DNA from: CAVYTF01 sp963708205
GTDB lineage: Bacteria; Bacteroidota; Bacteroidia; Chitinophagales; Chitinophagaceae
Reading direction: 5' to 3'
DNA: 64,000 nucleotides
NCBI GenBank assembly: GCA_963708205.1
Contig: OY970196.1
Span: forward strand, 2,108,001-2,172,000
The stretch's first letter is position 1; each line of letters begins with the position of its first letter. A program made the position numbers and the translations under genes. The notes under the pieces were generated by a model, which was not told the origin of the DNA, did not search any database, and saw only the letters and a program-made list of their open reading frames with translations. Below, piece by piece: positions 26,038 to 33,782 of the stretch.

Positions 26038-27093
26038 TCAGTAAGGCAATTGCCTGAGTTTTATTTCATTTAAAATAACGATTGACCCATCTTCAATTTC
26101 TATCAACTTTTCACTTTTAAAATCAGACAATGTTCTGATCAAAGATTCAGTTGCTATGCCTGCAGTTTGTGCAAGATTATCCCTGGAAATCTTGATGGCT
26201 TTGGATTCGGGAGAAGTCATCTTGAATTTTTCATAGACCTGCAATAGCTGATAAGCAACTTTTTTGCGTAAAGAATTATAAGCAATATTCAGTAAGGCTT
26301 CTTCTTTTTCGACTACATCGTTTGAAATAATTTTAATGAATTGTTTTGCAACTTGCGTGTTGGTAAAAATCAATGAAAGAAAATCATTTTTGGGAATCAG
26401 CATCACCTCTGCATCTTCCAGCACTTCTGCACTTTCTTTATATGTTGTTTCCTGTAAAATATAATTATAGCCGAGAAAATCTCCCTGGCTAAAGATATTT
26501 GTAATGAGATCTTTGCCTTCATCGTTTGTTTTAAATGTTTTTATTTTTCCTTTAGTAATATAGTACACAGCGCGCGGACGTTGACCTTCGGCATACAGTA
26601 AATGCTTTTTCTTGTAATCATAGAGTTCACGTTCGTCTGAAGTAAGCTGAATATTAGCAACTTTTTCTGCTTCACTCATAAATGCGGCAACATTCTTCTC
26701 TGATGTGTTATGTTTTTTTATTGCTTCTGATTTTTTCAATCTTATTTCAATAGCATTCAACAAATCAATCCCGTCAAAAGGTTTTGTGATGTAATCATCA
26801 GCGCCAAGTTCCATTCCCTTTCGCAGGTCAGCTTTTTCGGATTTTGCTGTAAGAAATATAAAAGGAATGCCGAATGTTTCAATGTGTTTATTCAGCAAAT
26901 GCAACACACCATATCCATCAAGCACAGGCATCATTATATCACATACGATTAAATCCGGTACATACTGCAATGCAAGCTCCACGCCGGTTTTGCCGTTAGC
27001 GGCAGTAAAAACTTGATAATTGGAAAGCGAAAGAATTTCAGCAATATTTTCTCTTACTTCATTATTATCTTCAATCACTAAAATTTTTTTCAT
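26038..27093 (-). CDS. Response regulator with receiver, cNMP-binding-like and Crp-type HTH domains
   Basis: A 351-residue transcription factor. The receiver domain (1-120) has IEDN, phospho-acceptor Asp52 in VCDIMMPVLDGYG and Lys104 in ADDYITKPF. A Crp-type cupin sensor domain covers about 155-255 (LLYAEGQRPRAVYYITKGKIKTF, GDFLGYNYI). The winged helix covers about 270-345, with recognition helix ATESLIRTLSDF: Glu316 and Arg320 occupy the E-x3-R positions that read the TGA/TCA core in CRP and FNR. There is no FNR-type cysteine cluster. The kinase gene upstream overlaps it by 23 bp. It is the best candidate to bind the seven paired WTGAY-N4-RTCAW modules (inference). Confidence 0.92.
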   Translation of the reverse strand: MKKILVIEDNNEVRENIAEILSLSNYQVFTAANGKTGVELALQYVPDLIVCDIMMPVLDGYGVLHLLNKHIETFGIPFIFLTAKSEKADLRKGMELGADDYITKPFDGIDLLNAIEIRLKKSEAIKKHNTSEKNVAAFMSEAEKVANIQLTSDERELYDYKKKHLLYAEGQRPRAVYYITKGKIKTFKTNDEGKDLITNIFSQGDFLGYNYILQETTYKESAEVLEDAEVMLIPKNDFLSLIFTNTQVAKQFIKIISNDVVEKEEALLNIAYNSLRKKVAYQLLQVYEKFKMTSPESKAIKISRDNLAQTAGIATESLIRTLSDFKSEKLIEIEDGSIVILNEIKLRQLPY

Positions 27094-28345
27094 GTTGATT
27101 GTTGTTTTGATTTTGCGGAATGCGGATTGTAAATGCAGAACCTTTATTTAATGTGCTTTCAAATTCTATTGTGCCGTTCATTAATTCAATATAACGAGCC
27201 ACAATATGTAATCCCAATCCTGTTCCCTGAATATTTATTGCATTTTTTGCGCGAAAAAACCTGTCAAATAAATGCTGTTTGTCTTCATCGGAAATACCGA
27301 TACCATTATCTTTAACCTGCAGAAAAAATTCATTTTTATTTATAGTGCAATTGATATTTATTGGAGCATTTTCGGTTGAAAATTTTATTGCATTTGAAAG
27401 TAAATTGATCAAAATATTTTTCAAAAGATTTTTATCAAGGAAGATATCTTCATTTCCTTCATGATGAAAATTTATCTGCTGACCGTTTTTTAAATTCAGT
27501 TCCATTTCCGCAATCGTGCTTTCAATCAAGCTGAAACATTCGCCGGCATTGAGTTTTACAATAGTTGAAGTTATTAAGCCTTCTTCCAATTTTCCCAGGG
27601 AAAGAAAGTCTTCCAAAATATTTTTCATATCATTCACTGCTTCTTTAATTCGGTGAATATGTTTCAACCTTTTTTCTTCTTCATCGGTGTTATTGTATTT
27701 TTCAAGTAAAAATGTGGATGATAAAATAGTACTGAGCGGAGTTTTAAATTCATGCGAAGCCATTGTTACAAATCTTGATTTGAGTTCTCCCAATTCTTTT
27801 TCTGTTTCTAATGACTGGCTTAATTCGTCTTTTGATTTTTCAAGTTCCACCAATGTTTCCCTAAGCATTTTGGTTCTATCTTCGACCTTCTGTTCAAGCT
27901 CAATATTCAAACTTTTTACTTCCCGCGAAATTCTTTCGAGCTCATTTTTTTGATCGTTAACAATTGTTTCATTATTTTTTCGAACAGTAATATCAATAAT
28001 AAAAGCAATCACGAAAATCTCTCCATTGATTTCATAATTGCTCAAGCTTATTTCAACCGGAAACTCAGTGCCATCCTTTTTTTGAGCGAAGAGATCGCGG
28101 CCTTCACCCATTCTTCTCGGCTCCGGATTATTATAAAAATTGTGCCGGTGCTTTTGATGTATTTTGTGAAGTTTTGTAGGAACCAACATATCAATCGGTT
28201 TTCCTAATACTTCTTGTTTTGAATAATTGAATTGCGTTTCGGCAAACCTATTAAAATTAACAATCTTTCCTTCTTTATCAGTTACGACTATGCCAATGGT
28301 TGCATGATTGAAAAGCGCTTCAAACTGGTAGGCATTGTTGGTCAT
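27071..28345 (-). CDS. PAS-domain sensor histidine kinase
   Basis: A 424-residue, apparently soluble kinase. The PAS domain (about 5-120) starts FEALFNHATIGIVVTDKEGKIVNFN and includes a PAC-like end (GTEFPVEISLSNYEINGEIFVIAFIIDIT). A coiled coil spans 130-185. The dimerisation and phospho-acceptor box MASHEFKTPLSTI has His198. The ATPase domain shows NLLSNAIKFS, DNGIGISDEDKQHLFDRFFR and GTGLGLHIVARYIELMNG. It lacks membrane helices, so it probably senses a cytosolic signal (redox, oxygen or metabolite; no haem or Fe-S motif can be claimed). It overlaps its response regulator gene by 23 bp. Confidence 0.93.
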   Translation of the reverse strand: MTNNAYQFEALFNHATIGIVVTDKEGKIVNFNRFAETQFNYSKQEVLGKPIDMLVPTKLHKIHQKHRHNFYNNPEPRRMGEGRDLFAQKKDGTEFPVEISLSNYEINGEIFVIAFIIDITVRKNNETIVNDQKNELERISREVKSLNIELEQKVEDRTKMLRETLVELEKSKDELSQSLETEKELGELKSRFVTMASHEFKTPLSTILSSTFLLEKYNNTDEEEKRLKHIHRIKEAVNDMKNILEDFLSLGKLEEGLITSTIVKLNAGECFSLIESTIAEMELNLKNGQQINFHHEGNEDIFLDKNLLKNILINLLSNAIKFSTENAPININCTINKNEFFLQVKDNGIGISDEDKQHLFDRFFRAKNAINIQGTGLGLHIVARYIELMNGTIEFESTLNKGSAFTIRIPQNQNNNQHEKNFSD

Positions 28346-28402
28346 GTCTTTAATTAATAGGTTGCACAGAACATTTGATAAAATTAATTAAATATCAAAC
28401 GC

Positions 28403-29161
28403 TCATCGTGCAAGATATCCGCCATCAACCGGATAATAATTTCCCGTGATAAAAGAGGCTTTATCAGAACTCAACCAAACAACTAATTCAGCTACTTCAT
28501 TTGCTTCGCCAAGCCTGCCAATCGCATGCAATGGAATCAATATATTTTTCTTTACATCATCATTCATTCCTGCGTTTGTCAATAAAGGCGTATTAATAAA
28601 CGCAGGACCGATTGCATTGATACGGATGTTCTTACTTGAATATTCCAACGCTGCAGTTTGGGTTAAGCCAATGATACCGTGCTTTGCAGCTACATACCCT
28701 GCGGCATTTGCAAAACCAACAACGCCAAGTATGGAAGAATTATTTACAATAACTCCTTTGCCTTGTTTAAGCATTTGAGCAACCTGGTATTTCATACAAT
28801 AAAAAACGCTGTTTAAATTAACGGCAATAATTTTATTCCAGCCTTCAATACTCATGTCTGCAATTGTATTACTTTCTCCGCTGATTCCCGCATTATTGAA
28901 AGCGATATCAACGCTGCCAAATGCTTCAATTGTTTTGCTTACAAGATTTTTACAATCATTATTATTAGTGACGTCTGTTTTTACAAAGATTGCTTTTTTG
29001 TTTTGCTGCAGAATTTTTTCAAGTAACATTTTCCCTTTTGCTTCGTCAATATCAGCTAACACAACATTGCAACCTTCTGCTGCATATAACAGTGCTGTGG
29101 CTTCTCCAATGCCAGATGCTGCGCCGGTAACAATTGCTGTTTTATTTTCAAATAATTTCAT
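28403..29161 (-). CDS. Short-chain dehydrogenase/reductase
   Basis: A 252-residue NAD(P)-dependent oxidoreductase. The Rossmann motif TGAASGIGEA is near residues 11-20, NNAG near 85-88, and the catalytic YVAAKHG gives Tyr-x3-Lys; the C-terminus reads WLSSDKASFITGNYYPVDGGY, typical of the FabG-like group. An acidic residue after strand 2 (VVLADIDEAKG) points to NAD rather than NADP. I use ATG at 29161 (MKLFENKTAIVTG), since 17 further upstream codons would overlap the preceding gene. The substrate is unknown. It is one base after the membrane gene, so the two are coupled. Confidence 0.9.
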   Translation of the reverse strand: MKLFENKTAIVTGAASGIGEATALLYAAEGCNVVLADIDEAKGKMLLEKILQQNKKAIFVKTDVTNNNDCKNLVSKTIEAFGSVDIAFNNAGISGESNTIADMSIEGWNKIIAVNLNSVFYCMKYQVAQMLKQGKGVIVNNSSILGVVGFANAAGYVAAKHGIIGLTQTAALEYSSKNIRINAIGPAFINTPLLTNAGMNDDVKKNILIPLHAIGRLGEANEVAELVVWLSSDKASFITGNYYPVDGGYLAR

Positions 29162-29162
29162 T

Positions 29163-29540
29163 TCAATGATATAAAAAATAAACAAAGCTGTAGAGCATGA
29201 CAAAAACATCAATGGCTACCGTTAAAAAGAAAGCCGGTAATGTAACTTTTGTTGGTTGCGCAGCAAGGTAAAGTGCAAACACAGGTACATTCACTGCACA
29301 GATTGTTAGAAACAAATTAAGATTTTGATTGCCTATAAATAAAATTGATAAAAGTGTGTACGGCATAATCAAACCTATTAATCCAAACAATGTTATTGCG
29401 ATCCATAAAAACCTGTTTGGCTCTTGTGCTTTGCACCATGCAAAGAATTTTGTAAAAACTTTTGTTTTAATTCTTGTTCTTTCTAAATGGTTTGCAGATA
29501 GTTTAGTAAGAACAAAAGCGTTTGGTATTGTCTTTTCCAT
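29163..29540 (-). CDS. Hypothetical membrane protein, 125 residues
   Basis: Three to four hydrophobic segments (FLWIAITLFGLIGLIMPYTLLSILFI, LFLTICAVNVPVFALYLAA, FFLTVAIDVFVMLYSFVYFLYH) after a basic N-terminal tail. No family recognised. It is the first gene of a string membrane protein-SDR-kinase-response regulator on the minus strand. The paired FNR-like module 7 lies just upstream, so this unit may be self-controlled by the regulator it encodes. Confidence 0.7.
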   Translation of the reverse strand: MEKTIPNAFVLTKLSANHLERTRIKTKVFTKFFAWCKAQEPNRFLWIAITLFGLIGLIMPYTLLSILFIGNQNLNLFLTICAVNVPVFALYLAAQPTKVTLPAFFLTVAIDVFVMLYSFVYFLYH

Positions 29541-29557
29541 AAAAAAAATTTATGGAG

Positions 29558-29623
29558 CAAACTTCAATTAGATTATTTTGGGAACTGTACATCAAAATCA
29601 TTTTTGTTTATGACTTTTGTCAG
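29558..29623 (-). promoter_or_regulatory. Paired FNR-like operator plus -7-like element (module 7, membrane-SDR-kinase-regulator string)
   Basis: On the minus strand: CTGAC-N4-GTCAT (29610-29623, one mismatch), 8 bp, ATGAT-N4-ATGTA (29588-29601, left half intact), 22 bp, then GAAGTTTG (29558-29565, one mismatch to TAnnTTTG). The spacing is identical to the other modules. Confidence 0.75.
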
Positions 29624-29670
29624 TAAAAATTATTTCTGCCAATTAAGTTCTATTTAAAAATATATCTTAT

Positions 29671-29700
29671 GAATTAAAACGGATTAATAAACAAAAAAAT
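29671..29700 (+). repeat. 30-bp direct repeat, right copy (stress-island flank)
   Basis: Same 30 bases as at 8277-8306 with one G-to-A difference, same orientation. It lies in a 375-bp gap (29541-29915) that otherwise holds only module 7 and AT-rich DNA. Confidence 0.7.
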
Positions 29701-29915
29701 ATAACATCAACGGATCACATTAATGAAATCCATTGCTTTGATTTACGCTATTTGTTTTTTTGAAACTTATGCAAATTTCCGCAAGTAATGGTTTTTTTTG
29801 GATAAAAATTAATTTATACAACCCTTAATTTTATTCAAATCTTTTGCAGTCTTTTTTTATTAACTTGTTATTTTAATTTTACGAGTTTTTTTATTTTGCT
29901 ACTAACTGTTATGCA

Positions 29916-31100
29916 ATGAAAAAAAATTTATTCCTGATTTTTAGCTTGACTGCATTGATTTTATTGGAGATTTCCAAAGTATACTTCATTATGCCTTTTC
30001 CCGGCAGCCAATATTATAATACGATTGATGTTGCTTATTTCATCAACAACAATATTTGGTGGCTGCGCATTGTTTTGATCATAATAATCATTTCGCCTTT
30101 TTTATTTTATATGCGTAACGGGAAAAAATGGCAAAAAATTTTATTAGTTATAACTGCGTCACTGTATGTATTCATTGCATATGAAGTGAATTTTAAACTC
30201 CTTGCAGATCACATGTTTTACCAGCCAAAAGAAAAATTATTTTTAAATCCACAGAGCGATACTACTGCAAAAACTAAATTGATTATTGGTGTTGCAATAA
30301 GCAACGAAGCAAAAGCATATCCGATTGAAATTATCGGTTATCATCACCAAATAAAAGATACAATTGATGGTGTGCCCATAATGGTAACTTATTGTACCGT
30401 TTGCCGCACAGGTCGTGTGTATAGTCCTGTTGTGAATGGAAGATTTGAAACATTTCGCCTTGTTGGAATGGATCATTTCAATGCAATGTTTGAAGATGCA
30501 ACAACAAAAAGCTGGTGGCGACAAGAAAATGGCGAAGCAATAACGGGCTCATTAAAGGGAACAAAGCTTAAAGAAATTATTTCTTCTCAAATGATGCTGA
30601 AAGACTGGCTGGCATTGCATCCTAACAGTTTGATACTGCAACCTGACAGCAATTACAAAGCAAGATATGACAGCCTGAAAGGTTATGATGAAGGCAAGAT
30701 TGACGGTAGCCTTGAACACTCTGATACTTCTTCATGGAAAAGAAAATCCTGGGTTGTTGGTGTGAATATGAATGGTGTTTCAAAAGCATATGACTGGAAT
30801 ACTTTGCTTATAAAAAGATTGATTGAAGATTCCATCACTCCTTTTTATTTATTAATTACTATGGAATCAAACAACAAAACTTTTTATGTTTTAAACAGAA
30901 ATGTAAACAACAAAGTTCTTAATTTTTATAAAAGCACAGACACTACATTAACAGATTTGCAAACACATTCGCAATGGACATTCAGCGGCATTTGTATTGC
31001 CGGAACTTTAAAAGGAACACAACTTCAGCCTATTCAATCTTACCAGGAATTCTGGCATTCATGGCAAACTTTCCATCCAGCTACAAAAACTTATCCTTGA
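29916..31100 (+). CDS. DUF3179 domain-containing membrane protein
   Basis: A 394-residue protein. Three N-terminal hydrophobic helices (about 4-22, 45-68 and 75-95) anchor a large DUF3179 domain. Recognisable family parts are VAISNEAKAYPIEIIGYHHQIKDTI, the conserved cysteine motif VTYCTVCRTGRVY, and FRLVGMDHFNAMFEDATTKSWWRQ followed by NGEAITGSLKGTKL. The function of this family is unknown. It is the first plus-strand gene right of the stress island and precedes the AhpD/Sus cluster. Confidence 0.85.
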   Translation: MKKNLFLIFSLTALILLEISKVYFIMPFPGSQYYNTIDVAYFINNNIWWLRIVLIIIIISPFLFYMRNGKKWQKILLVITASLYVFIAYEVNFKLLADHMFYQPKEKLFLNPQSDTTAKTKLIIGVAISNEAKAYPIEIIGYHHQIKDTIDGVPIMVTYCTVCRTGRVYSPVVNGRFETFRLVGMDHFNAMFEDATTKSWWRQENGEAITGSLKGTKLKEIISSQMMLKDWLALHPNSLILQPDSNYKARYDSLKGYDEGKIDGSLEHSDTSSWKRKSWVVGVNMNGVSKAYDWNTLLIKRLIEDSITPFYLLITMESNNKTFYVLNRNVNNKVLNFYKSTDTTLTDLQTHSQWTFSGICIAGTLKGTQLQPIQSYQEFWHSWQTFHPATKTYP

Positions 31101-31165
31101 TATTTAAAAATATTTTTTTTGAAATGAATAAAAAGTATTTATTTCACGCACTCTAACAAAGCTTT

Positions 31166-31714
31166 TTGAGAAAAATATTTGCCATATTCTTACTTGCTTT
31201 ACTATTATTCAATCTTGTTGGATATAAATTTTTTTTCAGTTATCTTGAAAATAATGCACAAGCTCAAATGTCCGCTACGCTTGATTCTCAGCAATTCAAA
31301 GCTTCAGATTTATTTGAAATAAAAATACCGCTTAATTCACCTTATTATAATGATTCAAAATCATTCGAGCGTTATGACGGCAGCATAGAAATAAACGGGC
31401 TGCACTACAATTATGTAGAAAGAAAAGTAGACAATGACACCTTGATATTGGTCTGCGTTCCAAACAAAGCACAAAATATTTTAAGCGAAGCAAAAGATAA
31501 ATATGGAATAAATGATGGCAGTTTTCAAATGCCTTCAGGTAAAGCAAATACATCTTTAATGCTCAGTTTTCTCATTGGCGTTTGCAATCATCAAAATATT
31601 TCTTATCAATTTTTCTGCCTGGGCAATGATTCAAAATTGCATCGAATATTCAACATTAATGTTTCATGCACTGCATTTCATTTATCTCCTGAACAACCTC
31701 CCGAAGCAATTTAA
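31166..31714 (+). CDS. Hypothetical exported or membrane-anchored protein
   Basis: A 182-residue protein with an N-terminal hydrophobic segment (IFAIFLLALLLFNLVGYKFFF) that is a signal peptide or anchor, then a globular domain with no recognised family. The best start is TTG at 31166, since no ATG fits before the hydrophobic segment. It lies 65 bp after the DUF3179 gene in the same direction and 176 bp before the first AhpD-like gene. Confidence 0.65.
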   Translation: MRKIFAIFLLALLLFNLVGYKFFFSYLENNAQAQMSATLDSQQFKASDLFEIKIPLNSPYYNDSKSFERYDGSIEINGLHYNYVERKVDNDTLILVCVPNKAQNILSEAKDKYGINDGSFQMPSGKANTSLMLSFLIGVCNHQNISYQFFCLGNDSKLHRIFNINVSCTAFHLSPEQPPEAI

Positions 31715-31795
31715 ATCTCACTGAACACAAGGGTCTGAAATTTTACAGCGGTATTTTTGGTTACTAACTAACTGTAGTATTTCTTGGGGCTTTAC

Positions 31796-31814
31796 TTGCG
31801 TCGCACTCTTGTAC
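31796..31814 (-). repeat. 19-nt interspersed repeat, copy 2
   Basis: TTGCGTCGCACTCTTGTAC, the exact reverse complement of 3939-3957, about 28 kb away and in opposite orientation. Confidence 0.6.
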
Positions 31815-31824
31815 ATTCTGTTCT

Positions 31825-31846
31825 TCATTGAGCTGTAGCTCAATGA
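31825..31846 (+). promoter_or_regulatory. Perfect inverted repeat upstream of the AhpD-like cluster
   Basis: Arms TCATTGAGCT and AGCTCAATGA (10 bp each) separated by GT, 44 bp before the start of the first AhpD-like gene. It could be an operator or an RNA hairpin. It is not followed by a T-run, so it is not an obvious terminator. Confidence 0.5.
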
Positions 31847-31890
31847 CAGCAATGCTTTCAGCTTTCATATTCTTCATTTAAATTTTTTTA

Positions 31891-32469
31891 ATGCCCTACA
31901 TTCCTTTGGAAGAGCATTTGCCTGGCATCACGGGTTTGCTCGAATACAGAAAAGATTCTGCAGAACCCATACGCGAACTCACTCAAATTTTATTGCGCGG
32001 ACCATCAACATTAACTGAAGGCGAACGCGAGTTAATAGCGACTGTTGTTTCAAACGGCAACCAATGCAAATTCTGCACAGCAGCACACACAGCCGCTGCA
32101 GATGTTTTATTAAATGAAGATGTAACATCACAAAAAGTAAAAGAAAATATTTCAACTGCACCTGTTAGTGAGAAGATGAAAGTATTGCTCATCATCGCAT
32201 CACAAGTACAGCAAGGCGGAAAGTTCGTAACACCTGCATCAATTCAAAAAGCAAAAGATGAAGGAGCTACTGATCTTGAAATTCATGATACTGTTTTAAT
32301 AGCAGCACTCTTCTGTTTATACAATCGCTATGTTGATGGACTTGCCACTGTAACGCCGGTCAATCCTGAGTTTTATAAAGGTTTGGGTGAACGTTTAAAA
32401 CAACATGGCTACAATCGTTTGCCACAAGGTTACGATCATTTGAAAAAAAATAAAGTCGTTGCCGAATGA
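31891..32469 (+). CDS. AhpD-like/carboxymuconolactone decarboxylase family protein 1
   Basis: A 192-residue, all-helical protein of the CMD/AhpD superfamily. The redox motif CKFCTAAH has Cys59, Cys62 and His66, the full AhpD-type thiol site, preceded by GERELIATVVS. The second half KAKDEGATDLEIHDTVLIAALFCLYNRYVDGLATVTP is shared with the three paralogues downstream. Such proteins reduce peroxides or act on small organic acids; the substrate here is unknown. Its stop overlaps the MFS start (ATGA), so the two are translationally coupled. Confidence 0.88.
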   Translation: MPYIPLEEHLPGITGLLEYRKDSAEPIRELTQILLRGPSTLTEGERELIATVVSNGNQCKFCTAAHTAAADVLLNEDVTSQKVKENISTAPVSEKMKVLLIIASQVQQGGKFVTPASIQKAKDEGATDLEIHDTVLIAALFCLYNRYVDGLATVTPVNPEFYKGLGERLKQHGYNRLPQGYDHLKKNKVVAE

Positions 32470-33761
32470 GAGAAGTGATTGTAAATATGGAAAGCAAAGC
32501 AGTAATTCCTGAAACACTTGCGCAAACTTCAGGCAAAAAAAATCTTGCAGTCGCATTCATTATTTGTTACATCAGCATAATGTTTTCAGGCATTTCGTCA
32601 ATGTTGATGTCAGTGTATTTGCCTGTTGCAGTAAAAGAATTATTAGGAAATGTTTCTTCTGAAAGAATGAACACTATCAGCGCATACATCAATTCCGTTT
32701 TTATTTTCGGAAGTATGTTCGGCGGCTTTGCCTGGGGATTTGTTTGTGATAAAATTGGTCGTTCAAAAACCGTGATCCTGTCAACAGCATTGTATGGTTT
32801 GTTTACTGTGCTCACTTCATTTTCTTCTTCGTGGTTGCTGGTTGGTGTCTTTCGTTTCATCACAGGCTTTGGCGTTGGCGGCGTCATACTCACCACCAAT
32901 ATTTTGATCGCTGAAATATGGCCCGAAAAAAATAAAGCAGTTGCACTCGGAATTGTTTCTGCCGCAATGCCTGTTGGTTTTATTGTTGCTGGTATGCTGA
33001 ATAATTTGATACCGGATTGGCATCATGCTTTTTCATCCGGACTAATTCCACTGATCACTGCTGCAGTTGCTGTTTTCATTTTGCAGGATTCATCAAGCTG
33101 GAAAAAAAATAAAGATGCAGTGATAATTGAAGTGAATAAAAATATTTTTGAAAAAAATCATTCAAAAAATCTCATAAGGGGCTCGATCATTTTTGGTGCA
33201 ATGCTGATTGGCTTGTGGGCAACATTTTCATGGTCGCCAACATGGGCGCAAAGCATTACAACCGATGCTGCAAAAGCAAATGAATTACGCGGAACAACAA
33301 CAATGGTTTTGGCGTTTGCAGGTCTGGGCGGAAGCATTATTTCAGGTTGGGTTGTGAATCTTATCGGCATGAAAAAAACGATGATGCTTTGCTTCGCAAT
33401 GTGCTTCATCATGACGTTTGTTGTATTCAAATTGAACCGCTATGTTTCAACAATAACATTCGTTGAAATGGGCGTACTTGCTGTGTTTTTCGGCATCAGC
33501 CAAGGAGCATTGTCTGTTTTTATACCACATCTTTTTCCGACAAATATTCGTGCGTTTGCAACAGGTTTTTGCTTCAACATCGGAAGAATATTTACAGCAA
33601 CAGTTGTCTTTTTTATCGGCGCACTTGTTACAATACTGGGTGGATATGGCAACGCAATTTTCATTTTTTCATTCATCTTTTTGATTGGGTTTCTTGCAAC
33701 ATTTTTTTCTAAGGAAAAAGATGCGAACGATAAAACAATTCAAACAATTACCAACAATTAA
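32466..33761 (+). CDS. Major facilitator superfamily transporter
   Basis: A 431-residue inner-membrane transporter with about 12 helices in two halves. The loop 2-3 signature is visible as GFVCDKIGRSKTVIL, and FRFITGFGVGGVILTTNILIAEIWPEKNKA is the matching helix 4-5 region of the metabolite/aromatic-acid:H+ symporter-like groups. The second-half loop motif is VVNLIGMKKTMML. It is coupled to AhpD-like gene 1 and followed 21 bp later by AhpD-like gene 2, so it probably moves the substrate or product of that cluster. Substrate not predictable. Confidence 0.85.
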   Translation: MREVIVNMESKAVIPETLAQTSGKKNLAVAFIICYISIMFSGISSMLMSVYLPVAVKELLGNVSSERMNTISAYINSVFIFGSMFGGFAWGFVCDKIGRSKTVILSTALYGLFTVLTSFSSSWLLVGVFRFITGFGVGGVILTTNILIAEIWPEKNKAVALGIVSAAMPVGFIVAGMLNNLIPDWHHAFSSGLIPLITAAVAVFILQDSSSWKKNKDAVIIEVNKNIFEKNHSKNLIRGSIIFGAMLIGLWATFSWSPTWAQSITTDAAKANELRGTTTMVLAFAGLGGSIISGWVVNLIGMKKTMMLCFAMCFIMTFVVFKLNRYVSTITFVEMGVLAVFFGISQGALSVFIPHLFPTNIRAFATGFCFNIGRIFTATVVFFIGALVTILGGYGNAIFIFSFIFLIGFLATFFSKEKDANDKTIQTITNN

Positions 33762-33782
33762 CTATAAAGGACAAATTTTAAA

